A DNA stretch of 40,430 nt from the NCBI GenBank assembly GCA_016210115.1, contig JACQUW010000068.1, forward strand, positions 1 through 40,430. The letters are read 5' to 3'. The position numbers and the translations under genes were made by a program. The stretch is from Deltaproteobacteria bacterium. Its GTDB lineage: Bacteria; Desulfobacterota; Binatia; UBA9968. This document shows positions 22,352 through 32,855 of the stretch, piece by piece. Position 1 is the first letter of the stretch, and every line of letters starts with the position of its first letter. The notes below the pieces were generated by a model that was not told the DNA's origin, did no database searches, and saw only the letters and a program-made list of their open reading frames with translations.

Positions 22352-25107
22352 GGACCCCCACCCCCGCCGGCCGGCGGCGGATGTGCCCCATCCCAGGCGT
22401 TACCATAATACGTCGGGTACGATTGATTAGTGTTGGAAGTCACAACCTCACCGTTCTGGAATCCCTGATTGACGCGATTCGTACCCGCAGCCCGGCCTGC
22501 CGCATCGAGCTCTTCGGCGGAGGCATTCGGATTGGCAGCTCTGGCATCGGCTACGGCCTGGTTATAAGCGTCATGGTATTCATTCTGTAGTGGGAAGGAG
22601 GAACCAGACACGTCATGACCGGCGTCTGCCAGCTCATCTCGCGCCTGGATGCTGCGCACGGTACCTTCTGATTCCTCCCCGACCATGCCGTTGACATAAT
22701 TGTTTCGGTTCGGGTCATTGATGTCGGGGCTTCGACCCTCATGGTGGGCCTCGGCATGATTCATTTCGTGCACGAAAGTTAGTGCTGAATCCATGGGACT
22801 TTCGGTGGGGTCCAAATTCATCGTGTTGGTAGAACCGTCGAATGTGGATCCGGAGCCCGGGGCAAACGCAGGATTGACTCCATGACGATCATAAACCTCC
22901 AGCGCATGGCGCCCCGTGGCAGAGTCGTGCAGCAGATTGCGCATGGCGGTTATGCGGGGGTCCTCGCCCGGGCGGGGTGGCAGCTTTGCATGTTGGGAGC
23001 GGAGCCTGCGCCGGGTGCGGCCGCGCCTTCCTCCACCACCCTGCCGCTTGAGCTTCTCGAGGTATCCGGGCTCGCCGGTGTCTGATGTTGCGGCATCAAG
23101 CGGGTCTTCAATGAACGGGTCGCCGGTCTCGGTGCCGAAGCCGCCGGAATTGATCTTCACGGTCGGCCCATAAATTGTGACTCCGCTCGGATCAATCAGC
23201 ACAAAGCTCGGGCCCACCTTGAGGCTTATCTTGGTCAATGCCTCGATGATGACCTCGCGCGCATTCAGCTCTGATTTTCCGGTGACGAGAGTGGCCTCGT
23301 TGCTCTGGAGGTCACGGACGACATCGCCAACGACGGTTAAGTTCAGGACTTTCTCGATCCGGTCATAGCGGCCGCCCTTGATGTGCACGTTGTGGTCGTT
23401 ATTGACGAGCACGTTGAGATCGCCCCCCTGCTCGGTGCCCTTCTCCCAGCCGACCACCGTGTGCCGGTCGGCATGGTTCGTCTCGTAATACGAAGCGAGG
23501 ACCCGCACGTCCATCCGCTTCTGCGAGTGCATAAACACCTGCTCTTCGCCTTTTTTATCCTCGAAGCGGATCTCGTTGAATCCTTTGCCTCCCTTTGACG
23601 AGTTGCTCTTGATGTAGCCCAATGTCTTAAACTCCGGCAGCTTGTAGTGGGGCATATTCTCGGCGTTGTAGACGCTGCCGACGATGATGGGCTGGTCCGG
23701 GTCGCCCTCGAGAAAGTCGACCATGACCTCCTGGCCGATGCGCGGAATGAACATCGACCCCCACTGTTTGCCCGCCCACAGGGTGCCTACCCTGATCCAG
23801 CACGAGCTTTTTTCGTCATCCTTGCCTTCTCGATCCCAATGAAATTGAACTTTGACCCTTCCGTATTTATCGGTGAAAATCTCTTCGCCCGCGGGACCCA
23901 CCACGAACGCGGTTTGCGTTCCTTGAATCACAGGTTTCGGAGTTACGCGTTGCGGCCGAAACGGCACCGCGAAAGGGATGCAGGTGAAAGTGTTGCTGTA
24001 ATCGAACCCTTCGCCGTTGGAGCGAAAATCTCCCGCCTGCCTGGCAGAGTGCGTGACGCTGGCGATAACGTACTGGCCGTCGGCATTAAAGTGTCTCTGC
24101 AGAGTGAATTTATGCCCGCTGACAAATTGCCGGCAATTGCTTGTCCCCTCAATGACTAAACTCGGGACGGTTTCTTCGGCCATGCGGATATCCACGGTTC
24201 GCTGGTTGTCCTTGAATATCTTCTGGAGATCACTGGAACGGTCTCCACCCCCACGATCCACGCCATCGAAGCGCTGCGCGTATTCACCGGGGAAATCGTA
24301 GATCTCGAGCTTGTCGTTATCGCCGACTTTTAGCTTGTGAGTCACTCTCCCCGCCTGCAGGCTCTCGGGCTTGATAGTCGCCTCCGCCTCCAGATGCTTG
24401 TGAGGCAGCTCGAAGCAATGGTCCCAGAGGGTGTATTTTCCGGAACGCAACTCCTGGACTTTTTCCCAGCCGAAGATTCGATCTTCGTCCCTCTGGCCTT
24501 CCTCCACCTCTTCGAAGATGATCTTGCTCGCGACCGGTAGATCGGGATGGCTCTGGGGCGTGTTGGCGACCACCATCTTATGGCCGTCCTCAGTGTGCTT
24601 GAAAAAATAATAAATGCCTTCTTCCTCCATGAGACGGCTCACAAAGTTGAAGTCTGTCTCACGGTACTGGAGACAGAAGTCCCGCGGGTGAAAATCGCCC
24701 TGGATCTCGTAACTCACGTCAAAGCCCTCAAGCGCCTTCTTAAGGATGTCGGGCGCCGTCATCTGCTGAAAGATCCGGCTCTGCGCTTTTTTGGTCAGCA
24801 ACCAGAGCTCGGGCACGATCTCCATTCGGTATGCCGTGAATACGAAGTCTCGCTCTCTCTGGCTGATGCGCTTGCAGATTCCGCTGAAGTGGCGCTTCTT
24901 GCCGTCCGGTAAGTCCAACCGGATATTAATTTCCTCGCCCAAGAGCTTGTCAAAAGAAATCTCGGCGTTGTTCTCTGCTAGCAAGTCAAGCTGAAAGCTA
25001 AACAGTTGAGAGATGGCTTCCTGTCCCGCGAACGCCACCAGCAACAGTTTATCCTTGCCCAGCGGGGTGGTAACCTCCATTTGTCGGTTCTCTTGGGTGA
25101 AATTCAT
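22348..25107 (-). CDS. vgrG: Evolved VgrG (TssI) with C-terminal HExxH metallopeptidase-like domain
   Basis: A 919-residue spike protein. Residues ~1-660 are a complete VgrG: the gp27-like head with RETDFNFVSRLMEEEGIYYFF, then FTDKYGRVKVQFHWDREG and GKQWGSMFIPRIGQEVMVDFLEGDPDQPIIVGSVYN (split here), and the gp5-like needle to VGPSFVLIDPSGVTI. After a short Arg/Gly-rich linker (~690-715) comes a toxin-like domain, ~720-919, with FVHEMNHAEAHH: the zinc-peptidase motif HEMNH is at 780-784 and possible third ligands E811/E812 lie in GEESEGT. This layout resembles M91/DUF6782-type metallopeptidase effectors. The tail ends in GGGGGP. GGAGGG precedes the ATG. The coupled exported protein behind it probably gives immunity. 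Confidence 0.9.
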   Translation of the reverse strand: MNFTQENRQMEVTTPLGKDKLLLVAFAGQEAISQLFSFQLDLLAENNAEISFDKLLGEEINIRLDLPDGKKRHFSGICKRISQRERDFVFTAYRMEIVPELWLLTKKAQSRIFQQMTAPDILKKALEGFDVSYEIQGDFHPRDFCLQYRETDFNFVSRLMEEEGIYYFFKHTEDGHKMVVANTPQSHPDLPVASKIIFEEVEEGQRDEDRIFGWEKVQELRSGKYTLWDHCFELPHKHLEAEATIKPESLQAGRVTHKLKVGDNDKLEIYDFPGEYAQRFDGVDRGGGDRSSDLQKIFKDNQRTVDIRMAEETVPSLVIEGTSNCRQFVSGHKFTLQRHFNADGQYVIASVTHSARQAGDFRSNGEGFDYSNTFTCIPFAVPFRPQRVTPKPVIQGTQTAFVVGPAGEEIFTDKYGRVKVQFHWDREGKDDEKSSCWIRVGTLWAGKQWGSMFIPRIGQEVMVDFLEGDPDQPIIVGSVYNAENMPHYKLPEFKTLGYIKSNSSKGGKGFNEIRFEDKKGEEQVFMHSQKRMDVRVLASYYETNHADRHTVVGWEKGTEQGGDLNVLVNNDHNVHIKGGRYDRIEKVLNLTVVGDVVRDLQSNEATLVTGKSELNAREVIIEALTKISLKVGPSFVLIDPSGVTIYGPTVKINSGGFGTETGDPFIEDPLDAATSDTGEPGYLEKLKRQGGGGRRGRTRRRLRSQHAKLPPRPGEDPRITAMRNLLHDSATGRHALEVYDRHGVNPAFAPGSGSTFDGSTNTMNLDPTESPMDSALTFVHEMNHAEAHHEGRSPDINDPNRNNYVNGMVGEESEGTVRSIQARDELADAGHDVSGSSFPLQNEYHDAYNQAVADARAANPNASAEELDAAGRAAGTNRVNQGFQNGEVVTSNTNQSYPTYYGNAWDGAHPPPAGGGGGP

Positions 25108-25179
25108 GAATTAAACCCTCCACTCGTCGCGCGGACCGCCCCGGGTAGAGCGGCTCGCGCACAAAAAGCGAGCGGATTT

Positions 25180-27852
25180 CTACGAGATCTCGTACTGGAA
25201 TCCCCCATCCACACCTACCGACACATGCACTCTGGAGATTCCCTGGCCTTCTGCCATTCGCGCCAGGAACTCGCGCGAGATTTCCGGCAGGAGCGTCCGT
25301 GTGAGGATGTGGTCCACGTTACGCGCGCCGCTCTCGACTTCGGTGCAGCGGCGGGCGATCTCTGCCACCAGCGCCTCGTCATAAACGAATTGAGCCCGGT
25401 TATTGTCCTGAAGCCGCGTGCGAATCCGCCCAAGCTGAAGCTCGATAATCTTGCGCATCGCGTCGTCCGTGATGGGATAGTAAGGCACGACAATACAGCG
25501 GCCGAGAAAAGCGGGCTTAAAGACTTTGAGTAGATCAGGCCGTAGTGCCTCCACCAGTGCCTCCGGCTCGGGGCGCGTCTCCGGGTCCGCGGAGAGTTTC
25601 ATGATCCTCTCCGTTCCCACATTGGAGGTCATCAGGATCAGGGTATTTTTAAAATCGATCTCTCGACCCTCGGCATCCTCCAGCACGCCCTTATCGAACA
25701 CCTGATAAAAAAGTTCCATCACATCGGTGTGCGCCTTTTCCATCTCATCAAGCAAAACCACGCAGTAGGGCTTACGCCGGACCGCTTCGGTCAGCACGCC
25801 ACCTTCGCCGTAACCAACGTATCCTGGCGGCGAACCTTTCAGGCCTGAGACCGTGTGCGCCTCCTGGTATTCCGACATGTTGATGGTGACCATGTTCCGC
25901 TCTCCGCCGTAGAGGACGTCCGCAAGCGTCAATGCGGTTTCTGTTTTACCTACGCCGCTCGGACCGACGAGCATAAACACGCCAATGGGACGCCGAGGGT
26001 CCTCAAGTTTGGCCCGGGCGGTGCGGATCCGCTGGCTTATAGCTTCGAGCGCGTGCGACTGCCCGATGATGCGTTTTTCCATGACCTCCCGGAGGGAAAG
26101 CACGGTGCGGATCTCATCCTTAACCATTTTGCCGACAGGAATACCGGTCCAGCCGGATACGACCTCGGCAATGGTCTGCCCGTCCACGCAGACCTGCATG
26201 AGCGGGCTTTCACCCTGGATTTGTGTCAGCTCGCCGTTAAGCCGGGCAAGTTCCCCCTGAAGGCGCTCGACCTCCACGGGCGCAAGTTTCCCATCTGTCT
26301 TATCGTCCGGATTTGTCTCCTTTTTGAGCGCATTGGCTTCCAGCTTTTCCCGGATCCCTCTAAGCTCCCCGATCAACCGCTTTTCTTCGTTCCAGCGGGT
26401 TTCCAAGTCTGCGAGGCGAGATTCGGCCGCGGCCTTTCCCGTCGCCAGTTCCTCGAGGCGCTCGCGGAAATCGCCTCCTGTAACGCTTTCACGCTCAAGG
26501 ATACCCATCTCGGTTTCGATCTGAGAAATGGAGCGCCGGCAGTCCTCGATGGCGGGCGGCGTGGCCAGTTGCCCCAGCGCGACCCGCGCGCAGGCGGTGT
26601 CGAGGACGCTCACGGCTTTGTCGGGAAGCTGGCGCCCTGAGATGTACCGGTGCGAGAGCCGGACGGCGGCTTCCACCGCCTCGTCAAGGATGCGCACGTT
26701 ATGATGCTGCTCCAGAGTATCAACAAGGCCGCGCATCATGATCACGCCCTGGGGCTCCGTTGGCTCCTCGACCTTGACCACCTGAAAGCGCCGGGCAAGC
26801 GCCGCGTCTTTCTCAAAATATTTCTTATATTCCGACCACGTCGTCGCAGCGATAGTGCGCAGTTCACCGCGAGCGAGAGCCGGCTTAAGGAGGTTCGCCG
26901 CGTCGCCTTGACCCGCCTGGCCGCCGGCGCCGATCATTGTGTGCGCTTCGTCGATAAAAACGATGATCGGCTGCGGAGAGGCTTTCACCTCGGCAATCAC
27001 CGATTTCAGGCGATTCTCGAACTCACCCTTGACGCCCGCGCCGGCCTGGAGAAGCCCCAGGTCGAGCACTCGCAAAGAAACGTTGCGCAACGGAGGCGGA
27101 ACGTCTCCGGCAATGATCCGCAGCGCCAGCCCCTCAACGACGGCGGTTTTTCCGACTCCCGCCTCTCCCGTGAGAATCGGGTTATTCTGTCGCCGGCGTG
27201 TAAGGATATCGACCAACTGGCGAATTTCAAAATCCCTGCCCAGCACCGGATCAATATCCCCCTTCCGGGCTCTTCCGGTGAGATCAATCGTATACTGGTC
27301 AAGAGCCGGGGTCTTGGAAACTCCGCCGGCAGCAGGACGCTCGGCCTCCATTGTCTCCGCCCGCGCTTCGGCCTTGTCTTCTCCCGAGCCGGCGGTCAGA
27401 TCTGAGAGATTTTTTCTTAGCTCCTCGACGGAAATCTTCTGAAATTCCGGTGAGCTTTCCCGAGCCAGCCGCGCCAGATCATCCTCTCCTAGAAGAGCCA
27501 GGAGGAGATGCCCTGAGCGGACCTGAGGGGCGTTAAAGCCGATCGATGCGATGGTCCATGCCTCGCTGATCAGTCGTGGAATCCTGGGTGAGAGGGCCGG
27601 CGTCCGCGCATTGCCCGTCTTTAGCCGATCCAGGGCCCGAGTCAGATCGCGCGACAGCCGCGCCTGATCGATTTCGTAATGGCGGAACAGGCGCTGGAGG
27701 TCTGTATCCGGCGCCTCGCTTAGCTTGAGAAAAACGTGCTCAACATCGACATCGTAATGGGTTCGCGTCAGGCAAAGCCCGGCTGCGGCCTCCAGCGCGC
27801 TACGGCAGGTATCATTCAATTTTCCGATGAGGGATTTGAGGTTGACGTTCAT
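25180..27852 (-). CDS. tssH: T6SS ATPase TssH (ClpV)
   Basis: An 890-residue AAA+ unfoldase that disassembles contracted sheaths. An N-domain (1-~150) with [19 protein letters not shown] and [14 protein letters not shown] matches ClpV rather than ClpB. The first AAA domain has Walker A GEAGVGKT (229-236) and Walker B VFIDEAH (298-304); a coiled middle region is at ~435-550; the second AAA domain has GPSGVGKT (630-637), LLDEMEKAH and [12 protein letters not shown]. The C-terminal domain is complete. AGGAAGGGG lies upstream of the ATG, 33 bp after tssG. Confidence 0.95.
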   Translation of the reverse strand: MNVNLKSLIGKLNDTCRSALEAAAGLCLTRTHYDVDVEHVFLKLSEAPDTDLQRLFRHYEIDQARLSRDLTRALDRLKTGNARTPALSPRIPRLISEAWTIASIGFNAPQVRSGHLLLALLGEDDLARLARESSPEFQKISVEELRKNLSDLTAGSGEDKAEARAETMEAERPAAGGVSKTPALDQYTIDLTGRARKGDIDPVLGRDFEIRQLVDILTRRRQNNPILTGEAGVGKTAVVEGLALRIIAGDVPPPLRNVSLRVLDLGLLQAGAGVKGEFENRLKSVIAEVKASPQPIIVFIDEAHTMIGAGGQAGQGDAANLLKPALARGELRTIAATTWSEYKKYFEKDAALARRFQVVKVEEPTEPQGVIMMRGLVDTLEQHHNVRILDEAVEAAVRLSHRYISGRQLPDKAVSVLDTACARVALGQLATPPAIEDCRRSISQIETEMGILERESVTGGDFRERLEELATGKAAAESRLADLETRWNEEKRLIGELRGIREKLEANALKKETNPDDKTDGKLAPVEVERLQGELARLNGELTQIQGESPLMQVCVDGQTIAEVVSGWTGIPVGKMVKDEIRTVLSLREVMEKRIIGQSHALEAISQRIRTARAKLEDPRRPIGVFMLVGPSGVGKTETALTLADVLYGGERNMVTINMSEYQEAHTVSGLKGSPPGYVGYGEGGVLTEAVRRKPYCVVLLDEMEKAHTDVMELFYQVFDKGVLEDAEGREIDFKNTLILMTSNVGTERIMKLSADPETRPEPEALVEALRPDLLKVFKPAFLGRCIVVPYYPITDDAMRKIIELQLGRIRTRLQDNNRAQFVYDEALVAEIARRCTEVESGARNVDHILTRTLLPEISREFLARMAEGQGISRVHVSVGVDGGFQYEIS

Positions 27853-27885
27853 GGCACTTTCCCCTTCCTGTTTGGGTGGCGATTT

Positions 27886-28938
27886 CTATATCCGAGTCAA
27901 ATGGCTTCCCAGTACCGCGTCTTCCGCATCATGAGTGAAATCCCTGGTCTTGAGCCAACTCGACCAGCCAAGTCTAAGGCCGCCCGCTCCAGGCTTTTCC
28001 AAGCGACATGCCGGCACCTCGGCTGCCTTCAGGATTAGCTGGACATCAAAGTCGAGTGTTTGCCCCACAAAGAACCGCACGAGCTGAATGAGAGGCTGGA
28101 AGGCATCTCCAGAAGGGATAAAACGGCGGAACTGGGCGAAGCTAATAGGGCCTATCCGGAGCCTGAATTTTGCCTGCTGGTCCCAGAAACGGCTGCCCAA
28201 TACAGCGGTGAGGCCGAGGGCGTTGTTGGAATTCGCCCGTCCGAGTCGCGACCGGTTCTCCACAGAGAGAAAAAGCCACTGTCCGGTAAACTGAGCTATA
28301 CGCATCGGCGCTTCAAAATAGTCTTGTATGATCGCCTGGAGCGCGCTGGCCGAATGGGGCTGTTGCGCGACCGGTCCGGCATAATACAGCAGCGCCTCAT
28401 CGCCCACCTTCATCTTTCCTCGTAACCCAGGGGTTCCCATGCCAACAAGATCAAAGAGGTTCAAGGAAAAAGGATCGTAATCCTCTTTTTTAGAGACGCT
28501 ACGCTCGTAGGCGATCGGGAACCGGTACTTCTCCCAGGCGCGGTAAAACAGGGAAATCATTCGGTGGTTAAACAAGTCCAGGAAATCGCGCAGCGCGAAA
28601 TCCTTTCGCCGGACGCGCTCGAGCAGAAGCTCGGTGTAATGGCGCGGGAGGACCCCAAGAGGTCCGAAAAGGCCCATGAAGTTTACCAGCATCTCGCCGG
28701 GTCGAGTGCCATCTTCCGGGGGTGTGATCTCGTAAATTGCGCTTGGAGGAAAGGTTAATGAGATGCGGGATCGAAAGCGAATCACTTCTTCGGAAGGCCT
28801 GGCGTCTCGGCCGACGGGTTGCAGCCGGGCGAAAAGACGCTCCAGCACGCGAACGGCCTGAAAGAATTCAAACCGGTGCCCTTCTTCAAACAGGACACGC
28901 TCTAAAGGAGGATCTGTTCTCCGGCTCGAGGAGGCCAT
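27886..28938 (-). CDS. tssG: T6SS baseplate protein TssG
   Basis: A 350-residue TssG (ImpH/VasB family), the baseplate wedge partner of TssF. Typical are the start LFEEGHRFEFFQAVRVLERL, VRFRSRISLTFPPSAIYEI-like sequence, VNFMGLFGPLGVLPRHYTELLLER and DFLDLFNHRMISLFYRAWEKYRFP, all strongly conserved in the family; length is usual. The start overlaps the end of tssF by 37 bp, so the pair is co-translated, as often seen for these two subunits. Confidence 0.94.
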   Translation of the reverse strand: MASSSRRTDPPLERVLFEEGHRFEFFQAVRVLERLFARLQPVGRDARPSEEVIRFRSRISLTFPPSAIYEITPPEDGTRPGEMLVNFMGLFGPLGVLPRHYTELLLERVRRKDFALRDFLDLFNHRMISLFYRAWEKYRFPIAYERSVSKKEDYDPFSLNLFDLVGMGTPGLRGKMKVGDEALLYYAGPVAQQPHSASALQAIIQDYFEAPMRIAQFTGQWLFLSVENRSRLGRANSNNALGLTAVLGSRFWDQQAKFRLRIGPISFAQFRRFIPSGDAFQPLIQLVRFFVGQTLDFDVQLILKAAEVPACRLEKPGAGGLRLGWSSWLKTRDFTHDAEDAVLGSHLTRI

Positions 28939-30719
28939 CGCTTTAGGAGTCCCTCGCGTTGCTTCGTCTGTGCGACCAACTGTGTAAACGAGTTGAGAGA
29001 CGTGTATAAACCGAAGAATTTTTCCAGCACGGAAGCAAACAGAAAAACCCCGCTGCCTACGTACTTTTCTTCGTCGAAATCAATACTGATTTCCAGTCCA
29101 CGGCAGAAGCCATTCCAGGGCATGGACGCGGGGCGTCCCACCACTTGGCGGCTGGCCAGGTTAATGATGCCGTTGATCTGCTGGCGGATCGAATTGGAAT
29201 CGGAAAAGTCGTAAAGTTTTAGTATTTCTTGTAGCGCCTGCTTTCCGTCTTCACAGATCGACAGATAATTAAGCGAGAGGTGTGAAATCAGGCGCCATTG
29301 AGCGCCTCGCCGAAGGCTCGGGCGCATTGTCTCAGTCGGTTTTTTCAGACAGCGTATGCGCGAAAGGGGCGCTGCCCCCTCGAGCTCCAGGTCGCCGCGC
29401 TCGCCCCCGAAAGGCAGCTTTCCGGGAAGATCCCGATTGCTGCAGGTGATGTGGATCGTGAGCGTCTCCACGGCGGGCAAAGTCGGGCGAAAATTCAGAT
29501 CGACGAGGGAGATGTAGACATCCGTGCCCGCATCCCCCTTTCTGGGTGATGGCCTCCGCGTGGGGTACCAAAACGCTTGCTGCCGCTCCCGTTCGATTGC
29601 ATGTTTAAAAGAGTAGAAAGGCTGAAAATCAATCACTTCATCCGACTGCGGTGAAGCGCTGATTACCGAGTCGATCGAATACACTTCTGTGGCGTTTATT
29701 CGGCGCACATCCGGGATGACCCAATATTCTGTCTGGGCGTGACCCAGGCGGATGGGCTCAGCAATCTGTTCGAATAGATTCACAATCGGGGCGCAGCCCA
29801 GCCGGAAAGTTTCCTTTGTTATCGGTTGTTCCATGCGCGGCATACGATCGACAAAGATCAGGACCTCCATGGTGTCACCGAAGCCGGAGCGGACCGCCTG
29901 GTCAAGCTCGCGGAGATCAAAAAAGAGAAATTTTTCCGGAAAGGCAAAATACTCCTGCAAGAGGCGGTAACCCAGAAAAGAGCGCGCTCCGTACGGCAAC
30001 ATCCCCTCATCCGGTCCAAAACCCACGGCCCGCAGACAGCTATGGGAAAGCACGAGCGGTTTTAGGCCGCTCTGGCCGCTGGCCGGACGGAGATGGACTT
30101 CCACGGCATTGTTGAAAAGGAGCTCGTACAGAGCATAGACGAGCGGGCCCTCTCCATGGAGAAAAAAGCGCAAGTAATCGAGCTCAAGCTCCTTGAATGT
30201 CGTCGCACCCAGGCAGCGGAGCTCCAATCGGACCACTCCCACCGCCGATCTCGGCGACGGTCCCAGTCGATCCAAAGATTCCAACCCGGCGGAGGCCACT
30301 TCAAGGGGCCACAGGGTTACCGGATAGCAGGTTCGAAAACGGCACGGCGCGCCGCTCACCGGTTGAGAATAAAGAATAGACCCCTGCTCGATGCGGTACC
30401 CGCTGGTGACTTTGCCTTGATCCGGATCGAGCACGAACTGAGCAATAGACATGGAAGGAACCGGCGCCAGATAATGCGGGTAGAGAACTCCCAAAAGCGC
30501 GTCGGTGATTTCTGGAAATTCATCATCAAGCTTGTGATGAACCCGCGCCGCGAGAAAGGCAAAAGCCTGGATCAAGCGCTCGACATGCGGGTCTTCGCTG
30601 ATCCCTGATTCAAGGACGAGACGGCTTGCGATCTTCGGATACTTGGCTGCGAATTCAGCGCTGAGCTGCCGGACGAAGCTAAGCTCCCTCTCGTAATAGG
30701 TCAGGAGGTCGTCAGCCAT
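28902..30719 (-). CDS. tssF: T6SS baseplate protein TssF
   Basis: A 605-residue TssF (ImpG/VasA family), the main baseplate wedge subunit. The N-terminus LLTYYERELSFVRQLSAEFAAKYPKIASRL with DPHVERLIQAFAFLAARVHHKLDDEFPE is diagnostic, as are LYPHYLAPVPSM and the later FFDLRELDQA. Full length for the family. The start shares one base with the tssE stop (TGATG), and its end overlaps tssG by 37 bp, so tssE-tssF-tssG form one coupled unit. Confidence 0.95.
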   Translation of the reverse strand: MADDLLTYYERELSFVRQLSAEFAAKYPKIASRLVLESGISEDPHVERLIQAFAFLAARVHHKLDDEFPEITDALLGVLYPHYLAPVPSMSIAQFVLDPDQGKVTSGYRIEQGSILYSQPVSGAPCRFRTCYPVTLWPLEVASAGLESLDRLGPSPRSAVGVVRLELRCLGATTFKELELDYLRFFLHGEGPLVYALYELLFNNAVEVHLRPASGQSGLKPLVLSHSCLRAVGFGPDEGMLPYGARSFLGYRLLQEYFAFPEKFLFFDLRELDQAVRSGFGDTMEVLIFVDRMPRMEQPITKETFRLGCAPIVNLFEQIAEPIRLGHAQTEYWVIPDVRRINATEVYSIDSVISASPQSDEVIDFQPFYSFKHAIERERQQAFWYPTRRPSPRKGDAGTDVYISLVDLNFRPTLPAVETLTIHITCSNRDLPGKLPFGGERGDLELEGAAPLSRIRCLKKPTETMRPSLRRGAQWRLISHLSLNYLSICEDGKQALQEILKLYDFSDSNSIRQQINGIINLASRQVVGRPASMPWNGFCRGLEISIDFDEEKYVGSGVFLFASVLEKFFGLYTSLNSFTQLVAQTKQREGLLKRWPPRAGEQILL

Positions 30720-31207
30720 CAGCCTTGTCCTTTTACCACGTACTGCTGATTGTGAAGCTGCAGGAGCGCGTCAAACGAAACGGGCTCAGGCGCAGGGTCA
30801 ACCTTTAAGAGAGCTTCGATGCGGAAGCGGAGACCACGATCGTTTTCCCGTGGAGTCTCCAGCGACACGCGCACCCGCTCCAGTCGCGGCTCAAACGCTG
30901 CGATGGCCTGCTCTACGGCTCGGCGAATCCGGCTGCGATCGTCCTGATTGAGGAGACTGAATGAGGTGAAATCGGGGAGGCCGTAGTTGATCAGGGACCG
31001 GCTGATCTCGGTGAATTCGGGCAGCTCCTCCAGAGATTCCTGCCGGGTATTCAGCAGGGCTTCAACATCCCGCGCGACCGCGCTCTCCAACTCGCGGAGA
31101 TTCTGAAAGCGCCGATCAGCCGGCTCCTTCGAGAGTCCGGGCTCATCGTCCAAAAGCCGGTCCAGCAATGAGGGGAGGATATTTGTTTGCTGGCTACCTC
31201 TAGGCAT
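30719..31207 (-). CDS. tssE: T6SS baseplate protein TssE
   Basis: A 162-residue gp25-like baseplate protein that starts sheath polymerisation. The central LINYGLPDFTSFSLLNQDDRSRI followed by RRAVEQAIAAFEPRLERVRVSLE is the conserved gp25 core; the N-terminal LPSLLDRLLDDEP is usual for TssE. The stop shares a base with the tssF start. It is 82 bp downstream of the PKMT-like methyltransferase gene, with a weak ribosome site. Confidence 0.93.
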   Translation of the reverse strand: MPRGSQQTNILPSLLDRLLDDEPGLSKEPADRRFQNLRELESAVARDVEALLNTRQESLEELPEFTEISRSLINYGLPDFTSFSLLNQDDRSRIRRAVEQAIAAFEPRLERVRVSLETPRENDRGLRFRIEALLKVDPAPEPVSFDALLQLHNQQYVVKGQG

Positions 31208-31289
31208 AGGGATTTCTTTTCGGTGAGACTATACAACCGCGAAGCGTTAAAGGGAAGAGAGGGAAAGGATTCGCTTTAGCCCGGACATT

Positions 31290-32843
31290 CTACGCTACGA
31301 GCAGGGCCAACCGGGCCAGTTCGGAGAGCTTTTGTTCCAGTCGGTCAAACGAGAGGTCAAAAGTTTCCTCGCCTCGCATGCCCGTCTTTTCAGATTCCAT
31401 CATGGCAACGAGTTCCCTTAACAAGGTCGCCCGGTTTCTTGTTCCATCCAGGAGCAGCAACAGGTTTCGTCCCAGGCTGTCGGTTAATTCGACAGTCATG
31501 TGGCGCAGATTTGTGACGATCGTGTCGTGGCGCGCTTGAAGCCGCGCCAACGGGCTCACCGCCGGACATTCGCTCGCTACGGCCTTAAAACTCGGCTGGT
31601 GTGCATGCAGCTCGACCACATCCACCCGATAGTTTTTCAAGAAGAACTCGCACAATGCGGCAATTTCTCGTTCCGGTCGCTCTTCGTGCTGACTGGCGCC
31701 GGGCCCGAGAAGCACGCGCGCCTTGAGCAGGAGCTGATCCAATCGGCATGATTGCGGCCATAGCTCGCCCAGAAACAACATCGCTGCCTTGGCCAAAGGA
31801 TCGCTCGTTGACATTACCGCACCGTTGGAAGCGCGAAACTCTTCCACAGCACTGGAAGATGCGACGTTGGGCTTTGTGGACACCGGACGCGCGGACGACG
31901 CTATATAGAAGTGTCTTACCGGTTCCGCGTTGAACGAACGATCCAGCCCGATCCGGTCATGGCAGAGAAGAGTTTGGCGAAATCTCCGGCATTTGATAAA
32001 ATCCAGGTACTGCTCCTGAGCGATAATGCTTACGCCTTCCTGTTTCAGCACTTCGGCCACCTGGGGAGGAAAAACACTGGTCTGGCTTTCAAGCAGGTGC
32101 GCTTCCGTCAGGTATTGAAGACCGTGGCGCGCCGCATGCTCTATGAACTCGCGAAAGTAGACCGGCCGGTTGATCTCGGCCAAATCGTCGTGGTAAATGG
32201 CATGGTCCTCCCGTGCCAGTGTCCTGTCGAGCTCTTTTTGAAGTAACAGCGCGTACTCGTCGGATTGTGGCTGGGACTCGGACAAAAATTTGACCAGGCC
32301 TCGTGCTTGACCGATCCGTTCCAGCGGGTCCGTCATGCCACGCACGTGAAAGAGCATCATCTCACGGATCATCTGGCGCAGGTGGCCGCCGGGGTAGGTA
32401 TTGTAGCTTACATAGGCTACCCCCTGAGGCGCCAGGTTCATCTTGCAGACGGAGAGAATCTTGTCTTGCACGGCCGGCGGAACCCAGGAATAAAGCCCGT
32501 GCGCGATGATATAATCGAACTGCCCAAACTCGGGTGAGATTTCGAGCACGTTTAACTGGTGAAGTGAGATATTGCGCAACCCCAGAGCGTCAGCCATCGC
32601 CTTTCCTTTGGCGATGGAGCGGGCGGCCGAGTCAATGCCCACAAGCCGGCTGCCGGGGAGGCCGAAAGCCATAGGAATCAGATTCGCGCCGTCTCCACAC
32701 CCGAGCTCTAGAATCCCGCAGCTCTCAACAGGCGCCGGCTTCATGCCAAAGAGCATGGCGAGCGTTGCCAGACGATCAGGATGGCTCTGTGCAAAAGGGT
32801 ACCCGGTGTACAAAAGCTCATCGTATGGATTTGGCTTGCCCAT
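31290..32843 (-). CDS. PKMT-like protein methyltransferase with regulatory domain
   Basis: A 517-residue SAM-dependent methyltransferase. Residues ~1-200 form the class I fold with motif I ILELGCGDGANL (44-55), GIDSA after the next strand and GVAYVSYNTYPGG. Residues ~210-300 match the methyltransferase regulatory domain (YHDDLAEINRPVYFREFIEHAARHGLQYL), found in the rickettsial protein-lysine methyltransferases PKMT1/2 that modify outer-membrane proteins. The C-terminus (LLLLLDGTRNRATLLRELV, LARLALLVA) is a small winged-helix-like module. The start is 12 bp after the previous gene. Its place inside the tss operon suggests it modifies a T6SS component or cargo; this is inference, and small-molecule substrates cannot be excluded. 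Confidence 0.8.
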   Translation of the reverse strand: MGKPNPYDELLYTGYPFAQSHPDRLATLAMLFGMKPAPVESCGILELGCGDGANLIPMAFGLPGSRLVGIDSAARSIAKGKAMADALGLRNISLHQLNVLEISPEFGQFDYIIAHGLYSWVPPAVQDKILSVCKMNLAPQGVAYVSYNTYPGGHLRQMIREMMLFHVRGMTDPLERIGQARGLVKFLSESQPQSDEYALLLQKELDRTLAREDHAIYHDDLAEINRPVYFREFIEHAARHGLQYLTEAHLLESQTSVFPPQVAEVLKQEGVSIIAQEQYLDFIKCRRFRQTLLCHDRIGLDRSFNAEPVRHFYIASSARPVSTKPNVASSSAVEEFRASNGAVMSTSDPLAKAAMLFLGELWPQSCRLDQLLLKARVLLGPGASQHEERPEREIAALCEFFLKNYRVDVVELHAHQPSFKAVASECPAVSPLARLQARHDTIVTNLRHMTVELTDSLGRNLLLLLDGTRNRATLLRELVAMMESEKTGMRGEETFDLSFDRLEQKLSELARLALLVA

Positions 32844-32855
32844 AAGACTTGGCGA

